DNA of 51,004 nt, from positions 1 through 51,004 of the forward strand of contig JAMDCA010000046.1 of NCBI GenBank assembly GCA_023489435.1, in the 5' to 3' direction. Made by a program: the position numbers and the translations under genes. The first letter of the stretch is position 1; the number at the start of each line of letters is the position of its first letter. The notes under the pieces are model-generated. The model made no database searches. It saw only the letters and a program-made list of their open reading frames with translations, and was not told the DNA's origin. Origin of the DNA: Thermoplasmatota archaeon. GTDB lineage: Archaea; Thermoplasmatota; Thermoplasmata; Thermoplasmatales; Thermoplasmataceae. Shown piece after piece: positions 33,964-43,511 of the stretch.

Positions 33964-34293
33964 ATGGACAGCAACACAACCATTCCTGTTGGAAAAGGAA
34001 AAGTCACCATCGAACGATCCCTCAGGGAGTACGGTGAAAAGGGGTACTACATAATCCTCAGGATGGAGACTGTCCCCGGCCCCTGCAATGATGTTGACTG
34101 CGAAAGGATTCCCGTTGGAGTCGTTGAGGTTGCACAGGTGCCTGACCAGTCATACAGGATCTATGCAGGAGACGGATATTTCCTGGCAATTGAACCACCG
34201 GTCCAGATGTACATAGACAGGGACAGGCTCTCGGTAGTCCTTAAGAAAAGTCCCCTTGGGAAACTTGTTGCCAAGGGGCTCAATTTCTCCTGA
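33964..34293 (+). CDS. Conserved-looking protein of unknown function downstream of ppa
   Basis: A 109-residue beta-rich protein: the N-terminal VGKGKVTIERSLREYGEKGY leads into ILRMETVPGPCNDVDCERIP (two nearby cysteines), then GVVEVAQVPDQSYRIYAGDG, LAIEPPVQMYIDR and a C-terminal helix (LGKLVAKGLNFS). No family was recognised. The start lies 2 bases after the ppa stop, so it is almost certainly translated from the same message. Its presence there suggests some link with pyrophosphate or nucleotide metabolism, but nothing in the sequence shows this. Confidence 0.65.
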   Translation: MDSNTTIPVGKGKVTIERSLREYGEKGYYIILRMETVPGPCNDVDCERIPVGVVEVAQVPDQSYRIYAGDGYFLAIEPPVQMYIDRDRLSVVLKKSPLGKLVAKGLNFS

Positions 34294-34419
34294 ACTGCGC
34301 TGCACTATTACTCCAGAGTGAACTACAGCCAATGTTTTTAATGATTCCTGCGGTACCCCCATACGCCGTTTGAAGAGCTGAGGGAGAGGTTCCAGATTGG
34401 GAACAGAGAACTATGGGGA

Positions 34420-35616
34420 GTGAGTATAGCTTCAGGCATACGTTCAATCGGCTTCGGGGCCACCTGGCCATATATGGCCATATTTCTCAACAGAACCCTT
34501 GGCGTTCCGGTCTATTTTGTTGGTGTAATTTTCACTCTCGGGTCTATAGTGTCCATTGTCTTCAGCATTGGCGGCGGGGCCCTTGCGGACTTGATTGGAA
34601 GGAAGAAAGTGCTAATGCTGGGGAGCGGCATTTCAGGAGCACTGTTCCTGACAGTTGCAATCCTGCTCCATTCTTCAGCTCCCACCATCGATATAGTTGC
34701 TGTTTTCATTTTTACGTCTGCCGGTGGGTCGCTTATATTCCCATCGGCAAACGCCCTTGTAGCAGACGTAACTTCTCCGGCGGATAGAACAAATGGTTAC
34801 GTTGTTTACAGGATAATGTCAAACCTTGGATGGGCCATAGGGCCCCTAAGCGGGGCATTCATCTATGACACTGGAATATTCTGGATTTTCATGCTCATCA
34901 CTGCATGCAGCGTGATCCAGGGCCTTATGGTCCTCTTCATGGTGAAGGACAGGTGGAAAGAGAGAAGAAAGAAAGAGAGCCTTATGAAAACAGGCAAAAT
35001 CAGCATTCTTTCCTACGACAGGTTCCTTATAGTCTTCACCGTGGGCACATTTTTCCTCACACTGGTTTCATCCCAGTTCGCTGTCACCCTGCCGGTTTAC
35101 ATAAAGGGTAGTGTGTCTTTTCCCACGAGCTATATCGGTTATATTTACGCAGTGAACGGGATTGTCGTGGTAATCGGCCAGTATCCAATCACAAATCTCA
35201 TGAAAAAGTACCCGGAGATCATCTCAATGATACTGGGCACAGTTGCCTATGCCATAGGTTATCTTTTTGTTGGTTTTTCCTCGAACCTGCTGGATCTCAT
35301 GGGAGACATGCTCATCATAACAATTGGTGAGAACCTTGTATCGCCGGTAATGAACAGCATTGTTTCAAAGATAGCGCCAGGTGACAAGCTTGCCCGATAC
35401 CTCGGGTTCATGGGCATGATGAACTCATCAGGAAGGGCATTTGGCCCATCAGTTGGAACATTCCTTATCTCGCTTTACGCATTCAATGGCCTGAAGCTGT
35501 GGTCCACAATGGACCTTTTTGGAATTGCTGGAATAGCAATGTTCCTTGTTTTTTCCAGGATGCTGGCCCGAAGGGTGCCTGCCACTAAACAGGATGCCCT
35601 GAATCAGAGTGCCTGA
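34420..35616 (+). CDS. MFS transporter, 12-helix type
   Basis: Secondary transporter of about 398 residues. Motif A is visible as GGGALADLIGRKKVLMLGSG between helices 2 and 3. Helix-rich halves are joined by a basic loop (KDRWKERRKKESLMK). The substrate cannot be told. The start is uncertain. The GTG at 34420 begins in the middle of what reads as a normal MFS N-terminus: the same frame is open back to 34345, and its last codons before the GTG read FEELRERFQIGNRELWG. No ATG, GTG or TTG is present in that stretch. The end overlaps the convergent UbiA gene by 13 bases. Confidence 0.85.
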   Translation: MSIASGIRSIGFGATWPYMAIFLNRTLGVPVYFVGVIFTLGSIVSIVFSIGGGALADLIGRKKVLMLGSGISGALFLTVAILLHSSAPTIDIVAVFIFTSAGGSLIFPSANALVADVTSPADRTNGYVVYRIMSNLGWAIGPLSGAFIYDTGIFWIFMLITACSVIQGLMVLFMVKDRWKERRKKESLMKTGKISILSYDRFLIVFTVGTFFLTLVSSQFAVTLPVYIKGSVSFPTSYIGYIYAVNGIVVVIGQYPITNLMKKYPEIISMILGTVAYAIGYLFVGFSSNLLDLMGDMLIITIGENLVSPVMNSIVSKIAPGDKLARYLGFMGMMNSSGRAFGPSVGTFLISLYAFNGLKLWSTMDLFGIAGIAMFLVFSRMLARRVPATKQDALNQSA

Positions 35617-36461
35617 GAGCCGACCGATAGAAGCACCCCAATGAGGAAAATAAATCCGATAAAAGTGTTGGAATTCTGGAATGATACCTTGATGCTTCTG
35701 GGGTCGTCCGGGTTCACTATGTAATGCTGGTAGAAGATCAGTATGGAAATGGGTATAAGCGAAAGGAAGTAGAACACCGACCTGAGGTAGAAGCCGAGGA
35801 TAAGGAAGAAAGTAAAGGTCAGTGCATGGATAAGGTTTGAAAGGAGCAGCCCCCTCTTGATTCCATAATCCGTCATCACTGTCCTGAGGCCAAGAGTCCT
35901 GTCATGCTCCATGTCCGGTATGGTGTAGATCATGTCAAACCCTGCAATCCAGAGGGATGAAGCGAAGAATATGAGGTAAAGGGGCCATGTGACAGGGAAG
36001 GCTGGCGTGATTGCCAGGTACCCCGCAAGCACCCCCACTCCAATTGTAAGGCCCATGTAGATGTGCCTCCACGGGGTTATTCTCTTCAGGAATGGGTCTG
36101 TAACAAAGAGGAAGAGGACTATTGGTGAAAGGATAAAGACGAATCTGTTGAGAAGGAATGCTGAAATCTCGAATATTGCACCGAATATGATTGTAAGGGC
36201 GAAAGCTGTCCTGACCCTCATCTTTCCCGTGACAAGGAGCCACTCTTTCTTCCGGGGGTTGAGCCTGTCAAACTTGAGGCCCTCAATTCTGTTTACAGAC
36301 ATTGCGGTAGCCCTGGCAAATGTTGTTGCAACCAGTATGAGCAGCAGCTTCACATAGTTATACTGTCCCGCCGAAGCGAGCACTGCCCCGCTGAATACAA
36401 ACGGAAGGTCAAAAACTGTGTGTTCCAGCTTTATGTAATCCACAATGTCCTTCAACTTCAT
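35604..36461 (-). CDS. UbiA-family prenyltransferase (MqnP/MenA-like)
   Basis: Membrane enzyme that attaches a polyprenyl chain to an aromatic ring acceptor, probably in menaquinone-type quinone synthesis. There are about eight helices. The second Asp motif is normal (YTIPDMEHDRTLGLRT, DxxxD). The first is not: the family NRxxDxxxD is here N57-R-I-E-G61-L-K-F-D65, so the first Asp is Gly. The start is the ATG at 36461, which overlaps the ubiD stop in an ATGA, showing translational coupling; an in-frame start at 36479 lies inside ubiD. The UbiD/UbiA pair agrees with a quinone role. Confidence 0.85.
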   Translation of the reverse strand: MKLKDIVDYIKLEHTVFDLPFVFSGAVLASAGQYNYVKLLLILVATTFARATAMSVNRIEGLKFDRLNPRKKEWLLVTGKMRVRTAFALTIIFGAIFEISAFLLNRFVFILSPIVLFLFVTDPFLKRITPWRHIYMGLTIGVGVLAGYLAITPAFPVTWPLYLIFFASSLWIAGFDMIYTIPDMEHDRTLGLRTVMTDYGIKRGLLLSNLIHALTFTFFLILGFYLRSVFYFLSLIPISILIFYQHYIVNPDDPRSIKVSFQNSNTFIGFIFLIGVLLSVGSQAL

Positions 36462-37897
36462 AGTCCGTATTCTCTCCATCTTTTCCTGACTGTATCTTTT
36501 ATTTCTTCGGGCACATCCATTACTTCAGGCCATTTCCTGGTAAAACCTTCGGCTTGCCCCTTTCGGGTGGCATCTATGCCCATTTTTGACCCATAATTAA
36601 ACTGTTGGGATGCATGATCCAGGCTGTCAGTTACTGTTCCAGACACAATAAACACATCCCTCTGCGGATCTATCCTGGTACTCAGTGCCCATATCACCTG
36701 TTTCCTGTCATGAACATCAATGTCTGAATCCACGACAACAATTATTTTAGAAAACATCAGCTGGCCAAGCCCCCACAGTGCAAACATTACTTTCTTGGCC
36801 TGTCCCGGGTACCTTTTCCTTATGGAAACTACAACCATATTGTGGAAGACAGCCTCTTCCATGGTGTTCATATCAACTATCTCAGGTATCTGGAACCTGA
36901 TGATGGGCAAAAACATCCTTTCTATGGCTTTTCCAATGATTACATCTTCATGCCACAGCTTACCAACTATGCTTGTTGGGTAGATGGGGTTCTTCTTCTC
37001 TATGACTCTCTTTACATGGAAAACAGGAAACTGCTCCTCAAGGGAATAGTAGCCAGTGTGGTCCCCAAATGGTCCTTCAAGCCTCGTTTCAGACGGATCA
37101 ACATACCCTTCCAGGACAATTTCAGCGTTCCTTGGGTACTGCAAATCAACAGTCTGCCCCTGTGCAAGTTCCATCTTTTTCCTGGAAACAAGTCCTGCAA
37201 AGGAGAATTCATCAAGCCCATTTGGAAGGGGGGCCACAGCGGAGAAAATTGTAAGGGGATCTGTTCCCAGGACTACCGCGACTTCCATGGGCTTCTTCTT
37301 TTCCGAGTAATCGTGATAGTGTTCTGCACCGCCTTTATGGATCTGCCAGTGCATACCGAGGGTCTCGTCATCGTACACCTGTAGCCTGTACATGCCAACA
37401 TTCCGGTGTCCAGTTACGGGATCACGTGACACAACAACCGGTAATGTGATAAATCTGCCAGCATCTCCCGGCCAGGTTTTGCAGATAGGGTACCTGGAAA
37501 GCTCGGGTTTTTCCATAACCGTGTGTGATGTTCCTATGGAGGAGGAAACCTTTGGTTTTATGCCTCCCAGCTCTTTCATCATCTGAAGGCCTTTGGATAA
37601 AAGTGAATCTGTGTCGCTGGGAACCTGAACCAGGCTGAGAAGCCTGTTTCCTATATTCTCAGGTTCGTCCCCGAGAACCATTTTCATTCTTTCCCAGTCG
37701 GAGAAAAGGTTGCCAACGGCTGGTATTTCTGACCCCCTGACTTTGTTGAAGAGAATGGTCATCTTCTTTCCAATCCTCTGTTCCTCACTTAATATATGGG
37801 TCAGTTCCAGTTCGGGATCCACAGGGACATTTACATCCCTGAGCAAAGATCTGGTTTGAAGTGCATCCAGATATTCCCTCAGGTCAGCGAAAACCAT
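36458..37897 (-). CDS. ubiD: UbiD-family decarboxylase
   Basis: Prenylated-FMN-dependent aromatic acid decarboxylase. Family landmarks are GPFGDHTGYYSLEEQFPVFH near the middle, the N-terminal MVFADLREYLDALQTRSLLR and VVVDSDIDVHDRKQVIWALS towards the C-terminus. Length about 479 matches COG0043. The catalytic Glu-Arg-Glu set is likely within the R-L-E-G-P-F-G-D-H and neighbouring strands, though I did not place all three. The ATG at 37897 has GGGGAGG 5-11 bases upstream, a strong ribosome-binding site; another ATG at 37915 precedes it. It is coupled to ubiA by ATGA. The cofactor enzyme UbiX is not in the window. Confidence 0.9.
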   Translation of the reverse strand: MVFADLREYLDALQTRSLLRDVNVPVDPELELTHILSEEQRIGKKMTILFNKVRGSEIPAVGNLFSDWERMKMVLGDEPENIGNRLLSLVQVPSDTDSLLSKGLQMMKELGGIKPKVSSSIGTSHTVMEKPELSRYPICKTWPGDAGRFITLPVVVSRDPVTGHRNVGMYRLQVYDDETLGMHWQIHKGGAEHYHDYSEKKKPMEVAVVLGTDPLTIFSAVAPLPNGLDEFSFAGLVSRKKMELAQGQTVDLQYPRNAEIVLEGYVDPSETRLEGPFGDHTGYYSLEEQFPVFHVKRVIEKKNPIYPTSIVGKLWHEDVIIGKAIERMFLPIIRFQIPEIVDMNTMEEAVFHNMVVVSIRKRYPGQAKKVMFALWGLGQLMFSKIIVVVDSDIDVHDRKQVIWALSTRIDPQRDVFIVSGTVTDSLDHASQQFNYGSKMGIDATRKGQAEGFTRKWPEVMDVPEEIKDTVRKRWREYGL

Positions 37898-38008
37898 TAT
37901 GCCTCCCCATTGCAACTTTAAATATCATCTTTTGTACGAATTTCTTTCGATAATTAAAAAAATTGGGGAGGGGCACTCCACATACCGGTTAAGGTATTCC
38001 GCGGGCTT

Positions 38009-40681
38009 TCAGCGTTTTCCATCCTCGAGGAAAGCCCTGGCCGCGGAGAGCCTTGCAATGGGTATCCTGTATGGGGAAGCTGAAACATAGTCCAGCCCGA
38101 TCCTGTTGCAGAAATGTATGGTTGAAGGATCGCCTCCCTGTTCGCCGCAGATTCCGACTTCCAGATTCCGGTTGGTTTTCCTGCCTCTCTCAACAGCCAT
38201 TTTCATAAGTTCCCCCACGCCTTCCTCATCCACTGTGGCAAATGGGTCTGTTGGAAGTATCCCCTCTTCGACATAGTTAGCCAGGAATTTCCCTTCAGCA
38301 TCGTCCCTGCTGTATCCAAATGTCATCTGTGTAAGGTCGTTTGTTCCAAATGAGAAGAAATCTGCAAATTCTGCAATTTTGTCAGCAGTGATGCAGGCTC
38401 TCGGGATTTCAATCATGGTACCGAACTTATAGTCAATGTCCTTGTCGCCTGCGGCCTTTCTGGCTACCTCCTCAAGCCTCTCCCTGAGGCGTTTAAGCTC
38501 GTTCATGTGCCCAACCAGGGGGATCATTATTTCAGGGAGAATGGTGTGCCCCTGCTCTTTGACCTTGATGGCTGCGGTTATTATTGCCTTGACCTGCATT
38601 TCATAAATTTCCGGGTAACTCAGGCCAAGCCTGCACCCCCGGAAACCGAGCATGGGGTTGAATTCTTCAAGATTCTTGACCGTCTGCAGCAGCGTTCTCA
38701 GATCAGAAAGCTTGCCTATTATGTCATCAAGCTCCTTGGATTCCTTGGTGTTCCCCAGTTTGAGCTTCAGATCAAATATTTCGGAAAGAATTTCCTCCTT
38801 GTTCGGCAGGAATTCGTGCAATGGCGGGTCCAGGAGCCTTATAATCACAGGGTATCCGTCCATTGTTCTGAGGAATTCAGTAAAATCCGCAACCTGCATA
38901 GGCAGAAGCTGGTCCAGGTATTTCAGCCTGTCAGCAAGAGTGGTGCTCATGATCATGGCCCTCATTATCTGGATTCTTTCATTTCCAAGGAACATTCTTT
39001 CTGTTCTTGCAAGGCCGATACCTTCTGCTCCGTTCTCCCGGGCAATCCTCGCTTCCAGCGGGGTGTTCGCGTTTGCCCTGACTCCAAGTTTCCTGTATGA
39101 ATCGCACCATTTCAGGAGAACCTGTGCCTCAGGTGTAATTGATGCAGTTTCAAGGGAAGTCTCGCCGAGGAGGAACTGGCCATTTGTTCCGTCCACAGTT
39201 ATGGTGTCGCCTTCCCTGTAGACCTCATCACCAATTCGGAGGGTCTGTTCCCTGAGGTTTACAGTCATGCTTTCCACTCCTACCACCGCAGGTTTCCCCA
39301 TAGCTCTGGCTACAACTGCTGCATGCGAGGTCATGCCTCCTTTCTGGGTAAGGAAACCCTGGGAAACCGACATCCCCCTCACATCATCGGCAGTGGTTTC
39401 TGGCCTCACCAGCACGAGTTTTTTCTTCTCCTTGGCGAGTTCGACAGCTCTCTCTGATGAAAATACTATGGTTCCCGATGCAGCCCCCGGGGATGCAGCA
39501 AGGCCTTTGCCTAACACCCTTTCTGAGCCGTTATACTTGACCTGCGGATGCAGCAGGGTGTCAAGGACCTGCGGTGTTATTCTCAGAATTGCCTCCTTGT
39601 TATCAATGAAACCCTCATTGACGAGGTCTACTGCAACTTTGACAGCTGCCTTTGCACTCCTCTTTCCGTTCCTCGTCTGGAGCAGGAAGAATGTTCCCTT
39701 CTCAATTGTAAATTCTATATCCTGCATATCCCTGTAGTGTTTCTCCAGGGTATCCGCGGATTTGATCAGTTCATTGTAGGCATGTGGCATTTCCTTCTGG
39801 AGATCCTTTATTTCCCGGGGGGTCCTGATTCCTGCAACAACATCCTCACCCTGGGCGTTGGTCAGGTATTCCGCAAATATCTTTTTCTCTCCATTGTTGG
39901 GGTCCCGTGTGAAGGCAACTCCTGTGGCAGAGTCATCCCCCATGTTCCCAAATACCATCGAAACGACACTCACTGCAGTCCCAAGTGTTTCAGGTATGTC
40001 ATTGAGCTGCCTGTAGGTTTTGGCGCGTTCTGAATTCCAGGACTTGAACACTGCCTCCACTGCCACCCGGAGTTGCATCATAGGGTCCTGTGGAAACTTC
40101 TCCCTGAATTTTCCGTAAATTTCCAGATATTCCTTGATTAAATCTTTCAGGGCTGTTGTGCTGAGTTCATTATCCCCCCTGACTCCATTGCGCTTTTTTG
40201 CCTCAGAGATCTTTTCTTCGAATTCATCGTGAGAAATGCTCAGAACCACTTCTCCGAACATCTGGATCAGCCTTCTGTAAGAATCATATGCGAATCTTTC
40301 GTTATTTGTCAGATCCGAAAGTGCCTTTACGGTATGGTCGTTCAGACCCACATTGAGTATAGTATCCATCATACCTGGCATGCTGATTGCTGCTCCAGAT
40401 CTCACTGAAACCAGAAGCGGGTTCTGCGTCCCTCCGAATTTTTTCCCTGAAGTTTTCTCCAATGCTGAAAGATGGTCTAAAATTTCGGCCCATAACGTTT
40501 CCTTGACTTTGCCAGTCTTAAGGTATTCGACACAAGCCTCAGTAGAGACCGTGAAACCCGGGGGTACATTGAGCCTGATCCTGGCCATCTCAGCCAGTCC
40601 AGCTCCCTTGCCTCCAAGGATATCAACCATTTCGCGGCTTCCTTCGCTAAAATCATACACCAATTTTCTGGGGCTGTTCAC
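38009..40681 (-). CDS. ppdK: Pyruvate, phosphate dikinase
   Basis: Interconverts pyruvate plus ATP plus phosphate and phosphoenolpyruvate plus AMP plus pyrophosphate; the pyrophosphatase in this window could remove the latter. The ATP-grasp domain has DILGGKGAGLAEMARI, SVRSGAAISMPGMMDTILNV and TGVAFTRDPNNGEK. The swivel domain has the phosphorylated His in LTQKGGMTSHAAVVARAMGK. The C-terminal barrel has GIGLARTERMFLG, LGFRGCRLGLSYPEI and FGTNDLTQMTFGYSRDD. About 890 residues is full length. The start is either GTG 40681 (MNSPRKLV) or TTG 40687; TTTTTAA on the minus strand at 40707-40701 favours the former slightly. Confidence 0.94.
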   Translation of the reverse strand: MNSPRKLVYDFSEGSREMVDILGGKGAGLAEMARIRLNVPPGFTVSTEACVEYLKTGKVKETLWAEILDHLSALEKTSGKKFGGTQNPLLVSVRSGAAISMPGMMDTILNVGLNDHTVKALSDLTNNERFAYDSYRRLIQMFGEVVLSISHDEFEEKISEAKKRNGVRGDNELSTTALKDLIKEYLEIYGKFREKFPQDPMMQLRVAVEAVFKSWNSERAKTYRQLNDIPETLGTAVSVVSMVFGNMGDDSATGVAFTRDPNNGEKKIFAEYLTNAQGEDVVAGIRTPREIKDLQKEMPHAYNELIKSADTLEKHYRDMQDIEFTIEKGTFFLLQTRNGKRSAKAAVKVAVDLVNEGFIDNKEAILRITPQVLDTLLHPQVKYNGSERVLGKGLAASPGAASGTIVFSSERAVELAKEKKKLVLVRPETTADDVRGMSVSQGFLTQKGGMTSHAAVVARAMGKPAVVGVESMTVNLREQTLRIGDEVYREGDTITVDGTNGQFLLGETSLETASITPEAQVLLKWCDSYRKLGVRANANTPLEARIARENGAEGIGLARTERMFLGNERIQIMRAMIMSTTLADRLKYLDQLLPMQVADFTEFLRTMDGYPVIIRLLDPPLHEFLPNKEEILSEIFDLKLKLGNTKESKELDDIIGKLSDLRTLLQTVKNLEEFNPMLGFRGCRLGLSYPEIYEMQVKAIITAAIKVKEQGHTILPEIMIPLVGHMNELKRLRERLEEVARKAAGDKDIDYKFGTMIEIPRACITADKIAEFADFFSFGTNDLTQMTFGYSRDDAEGKFLANYVEEGILPTDPFATVDEEGVGELMKMAVERGRKTNRNLEVGICGEQGGDPSTIHFCNRIGLDYVSASPYRIPIARLSAARAFLEDGKR

Positions 40682-40822
40682 GAACAATTATAGGGGGGGT
40701 TTAAAAAGGTTTTACCAGACTTCTAATAGATTCTGATCGAAATCCGTAACACTATTGGCAAATTTCAGCCAAGAATGTTCTGGAACCTGTTTTTTTATCC
40801 AATGCTGCAATAAGCTTTTAAT

Positions 40823-41539
40823 ATGGAACGTTCATACCTGCCGCTCACCAGTGGCGGGATTTCCTATCTGGAACGCAAGGGGCAGTATCCTGTCATCTTT
40901 CTTCATGGCCTTGGAGGCACCGGCAACAACTGGTTGAAACTTGCAGCCCATCTTCCTGAAAATACCAGGATGATCATGCCTGACCTCTGCGGCCACGGGC
41001 GCACGGACATCCCTCTGTTCGAGTTTTCCATAAAAGAGCAGGTTGGGGCTCTCTTTGAATTCATCGCTGCGCTTGGCATAGAAAAGTATTCCCTCGTGGG
41101 AAACTCTTATGGCGGCTGGGTCTCAATGAAATTTTGCATTTCCGGCGGAAATCCGGACAGGCTCATACTGGTAGATTCAGCAGGGATCAATCCAACCGTT
41201 GGGGAAGACTTGCCAGAAAATGAGGAAAACTTCGTTCAAAGGGTCATGGCAATGAATCCCCGGAACAACATCGACTTCATCAGGAAGTTTGTTAAGGAAA
41301 ATGCCACAGGGAAGGAAAAAGTGACCATGGAAGAGCTTAAGTCAATCAGGGCAGACACACTCATCATATGGGGTAGGAAAGACAGGCTCATACCATTGAA
41401 GTACGCAGATGAGCTCAACCGTAATATCCCGGGGAGCAGGCTTGAAATACTTGAGACTGCTGGGCACACTCCGCACGCTACAAATGCCGATGAAGTTGGA
41501 AGCCTGATTTCCTCTTTTCTTGACCAGCAGAGGTTCTGA
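40823..41539 (+). CDS. Alpha/beta-fold hydrolase
   Basis: Serine hydrolase with the canonical fold: the oxyanion HGLGGTGNNW, the nucleophile elbow VGNSYGGWVS (Ser95), the acid in IIWGRKDRLIPLKYADE and the His in ILETAGHTPHA. It is close in form to esterases, epoxide hydrolase-like and meta-cleavage product hydrolases. At 238 residues the cap domain between the nucleophile and the acid is small. The substrate is unknown. The ATG lies about 26 bases after TTTTTTTATCC (40790-40800). It is convergent with the nitrilase gene, 2 bases between stops. Confidence 0.87.
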   Translation: MERSYLPLTSGGISYLERKGQYPVIFLHGLGGTGNNWLKLAAHLPENTRMIMPDLCGHGRTDIPLFEFSIKEQVGALFEFIAALGIEKYSLVGNSYGGWVSMKFCISGGNPDRLILVDSAGINPTVGEDLPENEENFVQRVMAMNPRNNIDFIRKFVKENATGKEKVTMEELKSIRADTLIIWGRKDRLIPLKYADELNRNIPGSRLEILETAGHTPHATNADEVGSLISSFLDQQRF

Positions 41540-41541
41540 AG

Positions 41542-42297
41542 CTATCTTTTCTTCAGGTTATAAATCCCCGGGTCCTCTGCCTGGCGCGAATCTATGTATT
41601 CTCTCATGTCTTCGGGGTTGGTTTCCACGATCCTTGCCTCGTTTGTTCCCAGCAGTTCCTCTTCAAGGAAAATTCCTCCATTCCGGGGTCTCATCCTGGT
41701 TACAATTGATCCGCCGAGAAATGGATTGGACAGGGAGTTTATGGATATTACGGGCAACCTTGTTTCAAGGGATCTCCCTTTTACATATATGTGCCACATT
41801 TCCTTAAACTCTGAGGTTATAAGCGAAGGATTCACAATCAAAGACCCGCCGTCTCCCGCTACCATCTTAGCGAAATATGGAAAGTCAAGATCGTAGCAAA
41901 CAGCTATGGATATCTTGAGGCTGCCTGAGTTAAAAAGCCCAATCTTGCCACCGCTGGAATACTTCCCGATCTCTCCCTTGAACAGTGAAATCTTGTCCTG
42001 AAAGCCCATAACTTTTCCTCCTTGTATAAAGGGGGAGGAATTGTACATTTTCCCGTTGCGTTCCAGAGAAAAACTTCCCGGAATCACGTCGCAGTTATAT
42101 TTAACAGAAACTTCCCTGAATGCGTCAATTAGGTCTTGAAAAACCGGATCTTTTTCATCCAGGCTATCGATGATCCACTTTTCCGGAAGAACCATTATCT
42201 GGAATTCATCATCAGCGTATTTTTCCAGTACCCCTTCCAAATAAGTTTCAGCATCGCCAGCAGGAATTCTTGGGGCCTGTACGCACAGAACCTTCAA
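41542..42297 (-). CDS. Carbon-nitrogen hydrolase (nitrilase superfamily)
   Basis: Amidase-type enzyme with the Glu-Lys-Cys triad visible as Glu39 (VLPEKW), Lys102 (FQDKISLF) and Cys134 (AVCYDLDFPYF). VNPSLITSEFKEMWHIYVKG and ETRLPVISINSL are typical of the superfamily. The 251 residues are a single domain. The start overlaps the coaBC stop by 4 bases (ATGA), so it is the last gene of a thioesterase-coaBC-nitrilase unit. A role near pantothenate or CoA turnover is suggested by this only. Confidence 0.86.
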   Translation of the reverse strand: MKVLCVQAPRIPAGDAETYLEGVLEKYADDEFQIMVLPEKWIIDSLDEKDPVFQDLIDAFREVSVKYNCDVIPGSFSLERNGKMYNSSPFIQGGKVMGFQDKISLFKGEIGKYSSGGKIGLFNSGSLKISIAVCYDLDFPYFAKMVAGDGGSLIVNPSLITSEFKEMWHIYVKGRSLETRLPVISINSLSNPFLGGSIVTRMRPRNGGIFLEEELLGTNEARIVETNPEDMREYIDSRQAEDPGIYNLKKR

Positions 42298-43511
42298 ATC
42301 TTATCATTCCTCAATATTTTCGATACCTCCATTAAAAGATTCCAGGCCAATTTGGGCTTGTACAACTTCCCTGCCCTAATTGTATCACTCTCTGTAATGA
42401 ACGTGTACTCGTTGCTCACAGATCCAAACGGGAGTTTTTCGTCTGTAAATGGATTGAAGACTATTATGTCAGGTTTCACGTCCCTGAATCCAATTCGGAT
42501 TTCTCGAGGTTCCTTTTCTCTGGACAATTTGAACACCACAAGAATCCCCTTGTGGTGTTTCCTGATCTCAGAATTGAGTTTCTTTCCAGTTACAAGTTTA
42601 AGCTCAACCGGACCTGAGCTGTCTAGCTTCTCCTTGAAAGATTTTTCGAGCTTGTAATCCGGCAGCGAAGCTGAATTTATGACAAAGTCGAAGGAATCAC
42701 CCGAAAATCCTTCAACGGTATGTTTTTCATACTGTTCCATGGTGGAGGCGGGATGATATTCAACATAATCTGGCAATGCCTGCTGGCTGTTCCCGATGAA
42801 AACAATCCTTTCAGCCCCCATGCGGAATGCGCTTCTCACCAGCCAAAATGCCGTAGTTCCTGTGCCTGAGTTAGTTATGGTCCTGACAGGGTCAATTTTC
42901 TCCTCTCCCTTGCCGCCTATGATCATTGCTCTCCTTCCCGTGAGAATGTGCCTGTTCAGAGACCTGATAGCATAGTCAACAAGCTTCTCAGTTTCAGATA
43001 TTTTCGCCTTGTCTGAGTGCATTTTAGGGGGAACGATTGCAACTCCTGCTCCCTCAAGCTTTTGGAGGTTTGCCTGGTTTATGGGATTCACCATCATGCC
43101 TTCATGCATTACAGGGACAATGAGGACTGGGTTTCCATTTCCCAGGGCGAAGGAAAAGAAAAGGGAGGGTACATCATCTGAGATACCGGAGGATGCTTTT
43201 CCTATGAAATTATAGGAAGCGGGGCAGACCATCAGGAGAGTGTCATGGGGATCACCATCAAAGCAGCTTATGTGCTCAATGTAACCTGTGATTTCTGTAA
43301 CAACTTCCTGTTCTGAAGCCCACTTCATGATGTTGGGGTTGATCATTGATGCGGCTTCCCTTGACATCCCGACAGTAACTGCAGCCCCTTCCCGTCTCAA
43401 GTCACGAATGAGATCTGGAATCCTGTAAATGGAAATGCTTGCGGTTACAGCAAGGACTACTTTTTTCCCGGAAAGGGCTCCTGCAAATCTTGTTTCATCT
43501 ATGTCTATCAT
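42294..43511 (-). CDS. coaBC: CoaBC: phosphopantothenoylcysteine synthetase/decarboxylase
   Basis: Bifunctional enzyme of coenzyme A synthesis: it ligates cysteine to 4'-phosphopantothenate and decarboxylates the product. The N-terminal flavoprotein half starts KKVVLAVTASISIYRIPDLI with VCPASYNFIGKASSGISDDV and VPVMHEGMMVNP, the archaeal form of the PAMN motif. The C-terminal synthetase half has IIGGKGEEKIDPVRTITNSG and KPDIIVFNPF. Length 405 is normal. It is coupled by ATGA overlaps to the thioesterase gene upstream and the nitrilase gene downstream. Confidence 0.91.
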   Translation of the reverse strand: MIDIDETRFAGALSGKKVVLAVTASISIYRIPDLIRDLRREGAAVTVGMSREAASMINPNIMKWASEQEVVTEITGYIEHISCFDGDPHDTLLMVCPASYNFIGKASSGISDDVPSLFFSFALGNGNPVLIVPVMHEGMMVNPINQANLQKLEGAGVAIVPPKMHSDKAKISETEKLVDYAIRSLNRHILTGRRAMIIGGKGEEKIDPVRTITNSGTGTTAFWLVRSAFRMGAERIVFIGNSQQALPDYVEYHPASTMEQYEKHTVEGFSGDSFDFVINSASLPDYKLEKSFKEKLDSSGPVELKLVTGKKLNSEIRKHHKGILVVFKLSREKEPREIRIGFRDVKPDIIVFNPFTDEKLPFGSVSNEYTFITESDTIRAGKLYKPKLAWNLLMEVSKILRNDKI

